Below, one piece after another: positions 24,111-32,035 of a stretch of DNA of 32,942 nt. The translations under genes and the position numbers were made by a program. The stretch lies in IMG/VR virus record IMGVR_UViG_3300010885_001553, positions 1-32,942 of that record; one strand, given 5' to 3'. The notes under the pieces are model-generated. The model was not told the origin of the DNA, did not search any database, and saw nothing but the letters and a program-made list of their open reading frames with translations. Numbering within the stretch: position 1 is the first letter of the stretch; every line of letters starts with the position of its first letter. The DNA comes from a virus.

Positions 24111-24571
24111 CCTGCTATCTCCATTAGCGTAATGGTTGACTTATTACTTGTCAGCGCATTTATTTGAAAAGCATACGAAGTACCCGCAGTCTGGTTTCTT
24201 TTTATTTGAACCTTGTACGTTATTGCGGATGTTGTTGCAGGTGAATCTAAATACGCCATAATAGCGCGTGCATTAATCGCAACGTTTGCATTAACTCCAT
24301 TACCTATGGCATTGTCATCCGTATAAACTGCCGTTGAATCACGCACTATTTGAATGCCGCCGCGAGTTGAGTTATCTGCTTGTATGTAATAACTAGCGTC
24401 AAGCAAAATTAAAATTTTACTGCTTGTGGAAGTTGGCGTTATCGACGCTGTAAATCCATTAGCATCAACATAAGAAGAACTTGTAGTCGAAGTATTGCTG
24501 CCTGTAAGCGCCTGCACAACCTGCAATACACCACCAGCCCCGGCTAACGCTGTATTAACTGCGCGTGTCAT
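24107..24571 (-). CDS. Minor tail-fibre-type protein
   Basis: This 154-residue protein starts at ATG 24571 in a TAATG junction with the S74 fibre gene. It is a compact beta-rich, Ser/Thr/Asn/Ala-rich domain with words such as VLQVVQALTGSNTSTTSSSY, KILILLDASYYIQADN and STITLMEIAG. There is no signal peptide. Its length, composition and position between fibre genes suggest a receptor-binding tip or fibre tip subunit. The family is not identified. Confidence 0.55.
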   Translation of the reverse strand: MTRAVNTALAGAGGVLQVVQALTGSNTSTTSSSYVDANGFTASITPTSTSSKILILLDASYYIQADNSTRGGIQIVRDSTAVYTDDNAIGNGVNANVAINARAIMAYLDSPATTSAITYKVQIKRNQTAGTSYAFQINALTSNKSTITLMEIAG

Positions 24572-25929
24572 TATTTGGCCTCCAGTGCGGCTACTTTAGC
24601 CTTCAGTTCTTCGATCATGGCTTGCTGTTCTTGCATTGCCTTAATGAGCATCGGCACAAACACGCTGTATTTCACACCTTTCATGCCATCGCGGTCTTCC
24701 TCAATCATGCCGGGGAATATCTGCTCCAGCTCCTGCGCGACAACACCAATTTGCTTTTGCGCGTCACCCACCATGTTGAAATTAACGACGCGAACTTGGT
24801 TTAGCTTTTCGAGCTTTGGCGTGGCATCAACGATGTTTTCTTTGATACGCTGGTCAGACAAAGAGCCGTAGCTGTTATTTGCGTTAAGCAAATTGCCGTT
24901 AGCGCGAATCAACATCTTTAGAGTGGTGTTGTTATCAAACACCGTCAAAGCGTTGTATTCAGTTGTAGCCCCAGACCTCGCGCAGCTAATTTGAACAACG
25001 TCGTTTGCGTAGCTTGTGCTTGATGCGTAAAACCGTGCTGAAGATGCAGAAGTGGATGATTGTGTAACCCCGAACTTTTCAGCCGAGGTTTGTGCAGTTT
25101 GCCCCACCAGCAGATTACCGCTAGTGTCGATACGTGCGCGTTCGTTGTTGTTGGTTACAAACGTGTAAGCGTGGTTTGTGTATGTGCCGCTAATTCCAAC
25201 AGAAGATGTTGTATTCCACTGAGTATAAACAGAACCTGTCGTTAAAGTAGAGTCAACAGAAACCCATGCAGTTGGGTTTGTGGCGTTTACAAGGTATGTA
25301 CTTGAACCGCGAACATCTAACTTTGCACTCGGCGAACTCGTACCAACCCCCACGTTGCCGCTACTAACCGCAAGATTTACGCCCGCATTAAATGTACTAG
25401 CCCCCGTCACCGTGCCGCCAGTCAACGGCAAAGCGTTTGATATGGAAGTCAGGGTATAAACCTGAATCACCACGCTGTCGCCAGCCGTACAGGCATTTGC
25501 AAGGGTTACCGTCGTTCCGTTCGTTGCTGTGTAGTCAGCAGGGGCAAGCTGGGAGCCGTTACGGATGACGTTGATGAAGCCCGGTGTGTACGATCCTGAC
25601 GGGGTGAACGTGGTTTGGCTGGCAGTTGCTGTGAACGAAGTCGATGAGAAGTACGCCGTGTTGCCCGGTGACGATACGCCGATGACTGGCAGTCCTAAGT
25701 AGAGGACGGAAATATTGTTCGTGCCGGTAGGCGGTGCGCCTGAGAATGTCAGGGTGGTGCTGACAACAGCATACGTATTTGGGTTCTGTACTACGCCTGA
25801 TACCGCAACAAGAATAGAAGATGCACTGGCTGGCGCATACGTCAGCGTGAATGCTGTGGTTGAACCGTTACCGCTGAACTGATCAAACGGAAACGCTGCT
25901 GTGGTAGGTTGTGCGCCGATGAATGCCAT
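24571..25929 (-). CDS. Tail fibre with C-terminal S74 intramolecular chaperone
   Basis: This 452-residue protein starts at ATG 25929 behind GGAAGG. Residues 1-80 form an N-terminal attachment-type module (FDQFSGNGSTTAFTLTYAPA) shared with the fibre at 27211-28134. The middle is Ser/Thr/Asn-rich shaft, including a VGVGTSSPSAKLDVRGSSTY repeat-type word (about 197-216). The C-terminal 95 residues are the endosialidase-type chaperone (peptidase S74). S358-D359 begins SDQRIKENIVDATPKLEKLN, and a coiled coil follows (MIEELKAKVAALEAK). In this family the chaperone trimerises the fibre and cuts itself off just before the serine. Auto-cleavage before S358 is therefore predicted. Confidence 0.8.
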   Translation of the reverse strand: MAFIGAQPTTAAFPFDQFSGNGSTTAFTLTYAPASASSILVAVSGVVQNPNTYAVVSTTLTFSGAPPTGTNNISVLYLGLPVIGVSSPGNTAYFSSTSFTATASQTTFTPSGSYTPGFINVIRNGSQLAPADYTATNGTTVTLANACTAGDSVVIQVYTLTSISNALPLTGGTVTGASTFNAGVNLAVSSGNVGVGTSSPSAKLDVRGSSTYLVNATNPTAWVSVDSTLTTGSVYTQWNTTSSVGISGTYTNHAYTFVTNNNERARIDTSGNLLVGQTAQTSAEKFGVTQSSTSASSARFYASSTSYANDVVQISCARSGATTEYNALTVFDNNTTLKMLIRANGNLLNANNSYGSLSDQRIKENIVDATPKLEKLNQVRVVNFNMVGDAQKQIGVVAQELEQIFPGMIEEDRDGMKGVKYSVFVPMLIKAMQEQQAMIEELKAKVAALEAK

Positions 25930-25932
25930 TAC

Positions 25933-26718
25933 TTAGCCTTCCCACATAACATTTACTGACCCAGCATCAAAAGTATCTGTGCCGTTGACGGTCGTTATTC
26001 GGACTCTGGTTAAAGTTCCACCCAGCGCGACATCGCCTCCACCATAAGCCAACTGACCCGTTGACACTTTTGTGGTGTGGTTTGATACCCACGTATTTCC
26101 GCTGATTAAGTTAAGGGTCATCGACCCAGAAATAATAAACGCGGCGTTATCTGAAAAAACAAGGAAGCCCGCAGTGGACGATGCGAAGCCCGCTGTGCTC
26201 TGTGTGTATGCGCCCGTTGAAACGTAGCCAGTATTTACGTTACCGCTGGCTGTCCCAAGCTGCACGAGTTTATGGCTGGTACCTGATGTACTAACGCCTT
26301 GGAATAACACGGTAATCCGCTTGGCAGTTGCCGGTATGTTGTAAAAATCCACGCCAATAATCGTAATGGTCGTTGATGCAGTTGTCTGTGATGTACTGAC
26401 AGTGTATGTACCTGTGCTGCCTGTGCCTGTACCCAGTGCCGTTATTGTTGTACCTGCCGTTACGCCTGTGCCGGTTATAAGCTGCCCCACCGCAATCGTT
26501 CCAGAGGCAACCGCCGTTACCGTCATGGTTGTACCAGAGATAGAAGCAGTAAACGACGTTGTTGCAGTAGAGACCGCTGTGCCTACGTTAATAGTCGATG
26601 ACCATGTATTGTCGCCACGCAGGAATGTAGTTGCACTGGGCGTACCAGTCGCAGCCAAGTCGGCGATAACAACCGCACCGTTAGCAATACTTGCGCTGAT
26701 TATTTGGTCAATTGACAT
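25933..26718 (-). CDS. Tail-fibre-type protein
   Basis: This 261-residue protein starts at ATG 26718 behind AGGA, after the cupin gene's stop. The opening ([20 protein letters not shown], then [17 protein letters not shown]) contains TFLRGDNTW, which is repeated in the fibre at 27211-28134. The middle (about 60-125) is Gly/Thr/Ser-rich with repeated TGT words. The rest is a beta domain ([17 protein letters not shown] and so on) ending in VNVMWEG. It is expected to be a shaft or tip fibre subunit. The shared TFLRGDNTW segment at DNA level suggests module exchange. Confidence 0.6.
   Translation of the reverse strand: MSIDQIISASIANGAVVIADLAATGTPSATTFLRGDNTWSSTINVGTAVSTATTSFTASISGTTMTVTAVASGTIAVGQLITGTGVTAGTTITALGTGTGSTGTYTVSTSQTTASTTITIIGVDFYNIPATAKRITVLFQGVSTSGTSHKLVQLGTASGNVNTGYVSTGAYTQSTAGFASSTAGFLVFSDNAAFIISGSMTLNLISGNTWVSNHTTKVSTGQLAYGGGDVALGGTLTRVRITTVNGTDTFDAGSVNVMWEG
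26606..26631 (-). repeat. Dispersed repeat copy A (TFLRGDNTW segment)
   Basis: This 26-base stretch matches 27791-27816 at 25 of 26 positions. Both copies code for part of the TFLRGDNTW motif in two different fibre genes. The match is strong enough to serve as a homologous exchange point. Confidence 0.7.
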
Positions 26719-26726
26719 GTTTAGTC

Positions 26727-26993
26727 CTACTTCTGTATGTTCACAATACGACTATTGTCTTCCAGAGCAACAAACTCATGCGACTGGTCTGCCGGAAAAT
26801 CTATTACCGATCCTGCTCCATATTCTGCTGACCATTCATTACCATGCGCCTTAACCTTTCCACGAGCCACTATGGTTATATGTGCATCACCTTCTTGATG
26901 AGTGTGCATTGGCAACATATCACCGGCTTTCTCAAAGGTATAAATAGTTCCGGAGAGTTTTCCTGCGTTGAGCGCGGTATTAAGCAATGACAT
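26727..26993 (-). CDS. Cupin-domain small protein within the tail-fibre island
   Basis: This 88-residue protein starts at ATG 26993, where it overlaps the upstream gene's stop by 14 bases. GGTGG lies eight bases upstream. A longer ATG at 27074 would run through the upstream gene. The cupin signature is G24-DMLPM-H30-T-H32 in strand one, [20 protein letters not shown] in the middle, and FPADQ-S71-H72 near the second motif. H30, H32 and H72 are plausible metal ligands. Cupins bind metals or sugars and include isomerases, dioxygenases and carbohydrate-binding proteins. Here it may be an auxiliary or host-derived gene, or a structural minor protein. The activity is not predictable. Confidence 0.75.
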   Translation of the reverse strand: MSLLNTALNAGKLSGTIYTFEKAGDMLPMHTHQEGDAHITIVARGKVKAHGNEWSAEYGAGSVIDFPADQSHEFVALEDNSRIVNIQK

Positions 26994-27198
26994 TAGGCGC
27001 ACCACCAATTGGTTGAGGTTTTGGAATAGGCAAAATTGCTTGCAATGCAGGATCATAATAAAACTGATCAGCAACTACTTCGTCTGCACACTCAACCCAA
27101 AACAAAGGAAATGCCACATCAAAATAAAAATCGCTAACTTGTGCAACACGAAAACCAAACTCATTGGTTTCGCTTGGTGAAATCAAAGCATTTTTCAT
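26980..27198 (-). CDS. Small tail-associated protein
   Basis: This 72-residue protein starts at ATG 27198 with AGGGG seven bases upstream. The sequence is beta-like and rich in aromatics and acidic residues (FRVAQVSDFYFDVAFPLFWV, then ECADEVVADQFYYDPALQAI). The tail is Pro-rich (LPIPKPQPIGGAP). It overlaps the cupin gene by 14 bases. It sits downstream of a glycine-rich fibre gene, as do similar small proteins after other fibres in this island. No named family is recognised. Confidence 0.55.
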   Translation of the reverse strand: MKNALISPSETNEFGFRVAQVSDFYFDVAFPLFWVECADEVVADQFYYDPALQAILPIPKPQPIGGAPNVIA

Positions 27199-27210
27199 TT
27201 TGACCCCTGC

Positions 27211-28134
27211 TTAATACTCAATAACTACAACGCCATTAGCTCCAGTACCACCGGCTGAGGGCTGTCCACCAGAGCCACCACCGCCATAAGCGCCGCCAGT
27301 TCCAGCTAACCCCCCAGCACCACCACCAAGAATAGTGGAGCCACCAACGCCCGGCCCGCTACTGGCATTTCCAGTTCCAGCGCCGCCTCGTATATTTAAA
27401 ATTCCTCCGCTGCCAACCCCGCCATTAACGCCAGCGCCGCTACCACCACCACCACCGCCACTACCACCCGTTGCGCTTACTGTAGAGATAGTTTGAGTGC
27501 CTGAAGCAACACTTGAAGTATTTCCAGAGACACCTGCACCTCCTCCTGCACTGCCGCCTGCACCGCCAGTACCGACAGTAATGTTAAGAGTATTCCCAAC
27601 TGTTAGCCCGGAAAAAATCTGAATTGCTGCGCCGCCGCCACCCCCACCCGCGCCAAAACTACAGCCAGCACCACCACCGCCACCACCGCCGCCAATTACT
27701 GTCACTTTAATTTTTGCAGCAGGAATAGAATATGCAGAATTTGTTGAAGTTATGGCCACCATGTTAGAAAAACCGCCAGCAGCAGCCCAAGTATTGTCAC
27801 CACGCAGGAATGTAGTCGAGCTTGGACTTCCTGTCGCACTTAACTGGCTGATACCTACCGAACCTTGTATCGGCGCAACTGATTGCAGGGTGGTTGACAT
27901 GTACCGCACATAAAACACCGTGCCGTTAGATACCGCTGGGCTAATAGTCAGGGTAGTGCCACTGACGCTGTATGAGGTTACGTTCTGCGCGACGTTGGCA
28001 ATGATGACCTGAATATCGCTTGTCGAGTTGACAGAGCGCGAAAGCGTCCAGCTTGTGGATGAGCCGTCGCCCGTGAACTGATCCGTTCCGGCAATGAAGT
28101 TTTGCGTCGTCGGAGTGTTGCCAAGGTACGCCAT
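27211..28134 (-). CDS. Tail fibre with a glycine-rich C-terminal tip
   Basis: This 307-residue protein starts at ATG 28134. Residues 1-85 (NTPTTQNFIAGTDQFTGDGS and on) are a paralogue of the N-terminus of the S74 fibre. TFLRGDNTW appears at about 107-115 and is shared with the fibre at 25933-26718. From about 145 onward it is glycine-dominated, with several blocks of four or more glycines, ending in GTGANGVVVIEY. Polyglycine tips are known from phage adhesins that read surface glycans (for example S16 gp38-type). It is likely a receptor-binding tip; host specificity is unknown. Confidence 0.65.
   Translation of the reverse strand: MAYLGNTPTTQNFIAGTDQFTGDGSSTSWTLSRSVNSTSDIQVIIANVAQNVTSYSVSGTTLTISPAVSNGTVFYVRYMSTTLQSVAPIQGSVGISQLSATGSPSSTTFLRGDNTWAAAGGFSNMVAITSTNSAYSIPAAKIKVTVIGGGGGGGGAGCSFGAGGGGGGAAIQIFSGLTVGNTLNITVGTGGAGGSAGGGAGVSGNTSSVASGTQTISTVSATGGSGGGGGGSGAGVNGGVGSGGILNIRGGAGTGNASSGPGVGGSTILGGGAGGLAGTGGAYGGGGSGGQPSAGGTGANGVVVIEY
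27791..27816 (-). repeat. Dispersed repeat copy B (TFLRGDNTW segment)
   Basis: This is the partner of the repeat at 26606-26631. It lies at the module boundary between the N-terminal part and the glycine-rich part of the 27211-28134 fibre. Confidence 0.7.
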
Positions 28135-28135
28135 A

Positions 28136-28462
28136 TTACGCCGCCAATAAGACAGAAGCTATTGCATCAGCCGAAGACGCTGCGCTCGTCACAACCACCA
28201 GAGCATCAGACGCAATCAGCACTATTCGATTCCCCTGTATGACCTCAAGCGAACCCCCTACCGGAACCGTTGCCGCTTTTACCACGTAGTAGTTCACTGC
28301 CGACCGGGTGATATATACATCACAGGTGATCGGAGAAGCCGACGTATTTGCCACCACCAGACTCGCAACCGCCGCAGTCGTAGCAGAAGCCACCGTAGTC
28401 AGTGTGCTTGGGGATGTGCCAACGTTCTTGGCGACGTATGAGGTATTTGTGTAAGTAGGCAT
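28136..28462 (-). CDS. Small minor structural protein
   Basis: This 108-residue protein starts at ATG 28462, with GGG before the TGA of the upstream gene. It is Ala/Val/Thr/Ser-rich beta structure with a single cysteine (C48). The words are VAKNVGTSPSTLTTVASATT, SPITCDVYITRSAVNYYVVK, GNRIVLIASDALVVVTS. There is no membrane helix or signal. It fits a virion decoration or tail-associated subunit. The family is unconfirmed. Confidence 0.5.
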   Translation of the reverse strand: MPTYTNTSYVAKNVGTSPSTLTTVASATTAAVASLVVANTSASPITCDVYITRSAVNYYVVKAATVPVGGSLEVIQGNRIVLIASDALVVVTSAASSADAIASVLLAA

Positions 28463-28463
28463 A

Positions 28464-28823
28464 TCAACCCATCATAAATGCTTGAAAGTACGCACCGTCA
28501 TTTGGTAAGTTGGAGAACGCCGCATAGTTCGACGGATAGTCCACCCATACATCTTTAACGCCACCAGCAAAGTTAACCAGAGAACCTGAGTTGCTGGATG
28601 CCAGCACCGTTGTACGTGCCAACGTCGGGCCTGTTGTGGAGTACGTTCCGATCCCAACTTCCCAATCTGAACTGCCCTGACCCGCGATAGTGTAGTAAGT
28701 GGTGTTGCCGTTACCAATAACAGCAAAAGTCTGGAAGCCCGAAACTGCGCCACCTAGCGTGACAGAGCCTGTGCCTGTCGTTGTGGTTGTTTCCCGTACT
28801 CGGTTTGCGACTACAAAAGCCAT
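28464..28823 (-). CDS. Conserved minor tail-type protein
   Basis: This 119-residue protein starts at ATG 28823 in a TAATG overlap with the repeat protein. It is beta-rich with words common in phage minor tail proteins: VANRVRETTTTTGTGSVTLG, WEVGIGTYSTTGPTLARTTV, LASSNSGSLVNFAGG. It ends in a short helix (FQAFMMG). I recall similar words in many phage structural proteins; a domain search would confirm. It may be a connector or fibre-base subunit. Confidence 0.55.
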   Translation of the reverse strand: MAFVVANRVRETTTTTGTGSVTLGGAVSGFQTFAVIGNGNTTYYTIAGQGSSDWEVGIGTYSTTGPTLARTTVLASSNSGSLVNFAGGVKDVWVDYPSNYAAFSNLPNDGAYFQAFMMG

Positions 28824-30097
28824 TAGTTCACCGTAGTAATGTTAGTCCAGCTTGGGTCTTCGTCCGTATCAATAACACCCCATCCGGGGGAAGTGCTACT
28901 GTTTATATTCTGCCAGCCAGCAGACACATCCGAATCAATAGCACCCCAACCTGCTGAAACGCTGCTGTTTATATTTTGCCAGTCTGCGTTCTCAAAGTCA
29001 TCAATAAGCTCCCAAAGGTAGCGGCCAGCAAACGAATCAAATACTCTGACCTGCTCTTGCAATGAAGCAAGGAACTGTGCTGCCGCCGTATTTGCATCTG
29101 TAACCCGTACTGTCTCACTTTGCGTAGCCCGGAATGTGGCAATTACAGTTTCTTCAGCTTCTAACTGGGCAAGCTCATTAATGCTTGCAACAAACGCCGC
29201 TGCCGCTGCTTGTGTATTAGAAACCCTAACCGTCTCGCTCCGTGTTGCATTGAATGCAGTTGCCGCTTGCACAGCCGAACTAACCCGTACCGTCTCGCTC
29301 TGCGTAGCAACAAAGTTAACTGTTGCACTAAACGGATCACCAAACTGACCAAGCTCAGACACAGCCGCTGCAAAATCAACCTGTCCAACAAACGCATCTG
29401 ACAACACCACGGACTCGGACAGCGAGGCCAAGAAGACTGCATTGCCTGCCTGTGCCGCACTTAGGTTGACCGTCTCATTCTGATTTACAAAATACTCGTT
29501 AAACGTATCTTGCGTTTCAGACAGATCAACCGTCTCGCTTATCGCTCCAGCAAATACAGCCGCAGCCGCTACCGCATCTCTAAACTCAACCGTCTCAGCA
29601 ACGTCAGCATCAAACTTAAAATTGCCGTAAAACTCTGCACTAAACTGTGCCGTCTCATCTATCGCCGCAGCGAACGTAGCCAGCGCCGTTTGGGTATCGC
29701 TAAACTGCCCTGTCTCAGACACCGCTGCATTGGCGCTAAATGTTGCCGCCTGTGTATCCGAGAACCGTACTGTTTCAGATATTGCCCCAACCGCCGTAAA
29801 GCTTGCTGCTTGTGTATTACTAAACTGCCCAAGTTCTGAGATTGCCCCAGCAAACGTCGCCGTTACCGTCTGCGCGTTTGAGAACCGTACAGTTTCAGAG
29901 ATTTGACCCAGCGCCGTATACGCACTAGCTATTGAATCAGAAAAACGTACTGTCTCTGATTGTGCCGCACTTAATACAGCAACTACCGTTTGCGTATTTG
30001 AAAGCTGACAAGTTTCCGAAACCGCCGCACTAATTATCCGGGCACTGTCACCTAACGAGGCAAAAGGCGCTTGCGAGAACGTGGTTATGCCAAACAT
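28823..30097 (-). CDS. Repeat-rich structural protein: 17 x 20-residue units plus 11-residue units
   Basis: This 424-residue protein starts at ATG 30097. After 23 leader residues, residues 24-363 are 17 consecutive units of exactly 20 residues. Their consensus is roughly AA-I-SETVRFSDTQAAA-F (for example GAISETVRFSDTQAATFSAN). Residues 373-424 hold a second repeat of 11-residue units (WQNINSSVSAG, WGAIDSDVSAG, WQNINSSTSPG, WGVIDTDEDPS, WTNITTVN). Between them is a short linker (WELIDDFENAD). The units are very regular, suggesting a rigid beta-rich rod or solenoid, maybe a fibre shaft or spacer. I know no named family for it. Confidence 0.6.
   Translation of the reverse strand: MFGITTFSQAPFASLGDSARIISAAVSETCQLSNTQTVVAVLSAAQSETVRFSDSIASAYTALGQISETVRFSNAQTVTATFAGAISELGQFSNTQAASFTAVGAISETVRFSDTQAATFSANAAVSETGQFSDTQTALATFAAAIDETAQFSAEFYGNFKFDADVAETVEFRDAVAAAAVFAGAISETVDLSETQDTFNEYFVNQNETVNLSAAQAGNAVFLASLSESVVLSDAFVGQVDFAAAVSELGQFGDPFSATVNFVATQSETVRVSSAVQAATAFNATRSETVRVSNTQAAAAAFVASINELAQLEAEETVIATFRATQSETVRVTDANTAAAQFLASLQEQVRVFDSFAGRYLWELIDDFENADWQNINSSVSAGWGAIDSDVSAGWQNINSSTSPGWGVIDTDEDPSWTNITTVN
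28826..28981 (-). repeat. Tandem 33-bp units at the 3' end of the repeat protein
   Basis: Four full 11-residue units and a partial fifth (residues 373-424) alternate between WQNIN- and WGxID-type. Each begins with W. The two N-type units are near-identical, and the two D-type units likewise, suggesting duplication of a 22-residue pair. Confidence 0.7.
29009..30028 (-). repeat. 17 tandem 60-bp units in the repeat protein
   Basis: The coding DNA for residues 24-363 is 1020 bases, exactly 17 x 60. The protein units are diverged, so the nucleotide copies are not identical. All share SE or a similar pair at unit positions 4-5 and a hydrophobic end. No indel breaks the 20-residue period. Confidence 0.75.
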
Positions 30098-30113
30098 GCG
30101 CCCCTACCCTTAT

Positions 30114-30290
30114 TTAAGCAGCCGTCAGTTGTGCCTCATCAAACCAGCGTGAATGCTCATTACCGTTAGTGTCAGTCCACGAAATCAAGTACTGGACGTT
30201 GCCGTCCTCATCCATACGCATCGATTCCACCGGGCCTTGTGGGATTACCGCCACAATCTTGACGGTGTCGCCCTTTTTAAAATTTGCCAT
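30114..30290 (-). CDS. Small conserved phage protein, unknown role
   Basis: This 58-residue protein starts at ATG 30290 behind a strong GGAGG (six-base spacing). It reads MANFKKGDTVKIVAVIPQGP, then VESMRMDEDGNVQYLISWTD, then TNGNEHSRWFDEAQLTAA. It looks like a small SH3-like or KOW-type beta-barrel (KKGDTVKIVAV, QYLISWTD). It lies between a structural gene and the repeat protein. I recall this word pattern in small phage proteins near tail genes; unverified. The stop is at 30114. Confidence 0.7.
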   Translation of the reverse strand: MANFKKGDTVKIVAVIPQGPVESMRMDEDGNVQYLISWTDTNGNEHSRWFDEAQLTAA

Positions 30291-30300
30291 GTTGCCTCCG

Positions 30301-30873
30301 TTATACCGCGTCAGCGTTGAATGTGTAGGTCACGTTTAGGGTGTCACCTGCTGCTACGATCTTGTCGCCGCCAGTGAAGTTACCTTCCGAGAACAGAATG
30401 CCCGAAGTACCCGATGCCACCGTGCAAAGAAACGCACCAGCAACCGTGCCGCCACCGCCAGAAATTGTGTACGCAGCCTGAGAAGCCGAGTTACTAATAA
30501 CGGATGGGTCAGCGTTTGTTGCTGTGCCAAAAGACACCAGCTTGCGGCTACCTGTGTAGTTAGTGAACTCAGTCCATGACTTCGATGCCAGCGTATCAGT
30601 GGCGTTGTAAGTAACGCCAGAACCGGGGCCAGTCACCAGACCCAAATACCAAGCAGCGGTGTAGCCCGAACCTTTGAAGAACTGTGTATTCAACTCTTGC
30701 AGGCCGACGTTAACGACCAGATTGTGGAACTCGTCCACCCATTTCTGATTGCCATCAGCATCGAAGCAAGTGACAGTAAACACACCACCAAAACCGCCAT
30801 GCTCTTGTTCTTGCGAGGACTTGCCTACGCCAGCCTGAACGGTTTCACCCATAGTAGATTTTGCAATAGGCAT
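30301..30873 (-). CDS. Minor structural protein
   Basis: This 190-residue protein starts at ATG 30873 behind GAGG. The opening is polar (SSQEQEHGGFGGVFTVTCFD). The rest is Gly/Ser/Thr/Ala-rich beta structure (DEFHNLVVNVGLQELNTQFF, WYLGLVTGPGSGVTY, SGILFSEGNFTGGDKIVAAG) ending in TYTFNADAV. It resembles phage minor tail or decoration proteins whose core has a receptor-like Ig/jelly-roll fold. It has no membrane segment. Exact function is unknown. Confidence 0.55.
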   Translation of the reverse strand: MPIAKSTMGETVQAGVGKSSQEQEHGGFGGVFTVTCFDADGNQKWVDEFHNLVVNVGLQELNTQFFKGSGYTAAWYLGLVTGPGSGVTYNATDTLASKSWTEFTNYTGSRKLVSFGTATNADPSVISNSASQAAYTISGGGGTVAGAFLCTVASGTSGILFSEGNFTGGDKIVAAGDTLNVTYTFNADAV

Positions 30874-30882
30874 AATGACCTC

Positions 30883-31317
30883 TTAAGGAAAACGAATTAG
30901 TGCCGTCGTTGCCGTATTCGCTGGCATGGTGACGGTGTTACTTGTGCTGCTAAAAGTTTTGTCTGAACCAAAGTCCAGAACGGCTACCGACTTATTGCTA
31001 CGCGTTACGTTGTAGATCAATGCGCCACGTGCAATAAAGTTTGCACCGGGCCACGACACATTATTAAAATCCACATACACCGTTCCGGAATTTACGCCTG
31101 CTGTTTCCGTATTTATCGTAACGCCCGTCATTACAACCCCGCCCGGCGTGTAACCTGTGCCGCTTATTTCATTTGTCGTGGTGTACACAGTGGTCAGTGG
31201 GCCAATATCAGAAAACGCTGTATATAACGCCATCTTCAACGTGTCGGTCGCCAAGTTCTGCCCCGCTTGGAGCATCTCTTGTTTAAAGCTGTTTGTGAGT
31301 CCTTGTTGGATAGCCAT
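30883..31317 (-). CDS. Minor structural protein
   Basis: This 144-residue protein starts at ATG 31317 in a TAATG overlap with the adaptor-like gene. An N-terminal helix (GLTNSFKQEMLQAGQNLA) is followed by a beta-rich body (KMALYTAFSDIGPLTTVYTT, WPGANFIARGALIYNVT, SVAVLDFGSDKTF). It has no signal, membrane segment or cysteines. Placed between the adaptor and another minor structural gene, it is probably a neck or tail subunit. Family unconfirmed. Confidence 0.55.
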   Translation of the reverse strand: MAIQQGLTNSFKQEMLQAGQNLATDTLKMALYTAFSDIGPLTTVYTTTNEISGTGYTPGGVVMTGVTINTETAGVNSGTVYVDFNNVSWPGANFIARGALIYNVTRSNKSVAVLDFGSDKTFSSTSNTVTMPANTATTALIRFP

Positions 31318-32033
31318 TATGGATTCACCTTAACAATTCGGGCCTGCCCGTCTCTGTATGCATCACCACGCTCAAGACCTGTACCCAGACGGTTCAACTG
31401 CGCCATGGCATCCATGTACTTCTTCTCATACACAGCCATCATGTCGGTCTCGCCCTTCAAGAACACATAGGCTTCAACCATTGTTCCATACAGCAGAACC
31501 GGCGAGTAGTTGTCGCCAAGCCACGATGTGCCAGCGTCCACGATGGACTCAGGATAATAAAAATAATGTAACTCTACATCGTACGCGTCATCCGGGGTCG
31601 GGCCAAGAATAAAGCTCAACTCATCCGTGATAATCCCTGATGCAACCGTTGGGCCAAACAAAGCGTAATACCGAGGGATGCCTGTCTCGGTTGGATTGGG
31701 GTACGCTGCGCGGATAAAGTTCACATCCTTGTTTAACAGGTACTCATAGTTGCCGTCGCCATCAACAACCGCCATTGAAAATACGGACATGAAGTCGGTC
31801 GGGCAAGACAAATACTTATTACCGCCTGACGTTATGCCTGTGACGTTCTTACGCAAAGGTGGAATCTGCACCGTGTTATAGATGCGCTCTTCCGCTTGCT
31901 TAATAAAAAAGTCGATCTGTTCAGTGCCAGTAGAGTCGGTCGTGCCTGTACCTGCTACGTTCGTCCACGTATTTGTGGGGAAGTCGTTTTGCAGGTAGTC
32001 TTTAACCGCAATGAACAGTTCGTCGTACGTCAT
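31317..32033 (-). CDS. Head-tail adaptor-like protein
   Basis: This 238-residue protein starts at ATG 32033. It has the adaptor layout: an N-terminal helix (TYDELFIAVKDYLQND), then DFFIKQAEERIYNTVQIPPL at about 41-60, a beta hairpin insert (YLSCPTDFMSVFSMAVVDGD), a tyrosine-rich strand (YDVELHYFYYPESI) and a C-terminal helix bundle (LLYGTMVEAYVFLKGETDMM, AVYEKKYMDAMAQLNRLG). I recognise this as the podovirus head-to-tail adaptor type (SU10 gp7-like or tail-tubular-A-like). It would form a ring between portal and tail. The specific subfamily is inferred. Confidence 0.65.
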   Translation of the reverse strand: MTYDELFIAVKDYLQNDFPTNTWTNVAGTGTTDSTGTEQIDFFIKQAEERIYNTVQIPPLRKNVTGITSGGNKYLSCPTDFMSVFSMAVVDGDGNYEYLLNKDVNFIRAAYPNPTETGIPRYYALFGPTVASGIITDELSFILGPTPDDAYDVELHYFYYPESIVDAGTSWLGDNYSPVLLYGTMVEAYVFLKGETDMMAVYEKKYMDAMAQLNRLGTGLERGDAYRDGQARIVKVNP

Positions 32034-32035
32034 GA

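Noticed and set aside
26994-27074. A longer start for the cupin gene at 27074
   Set aside because: The extra 27 residues are coded inside the upstream small gene and look like frame-shadow; ATG 26993 has a suitable ribosome-binding site.
27211-28134. Glycine-rich region as a sequencing artefact or repeat element
   Set aside because: The frame is intact and glycine codons vary, so it is real coding sequence.
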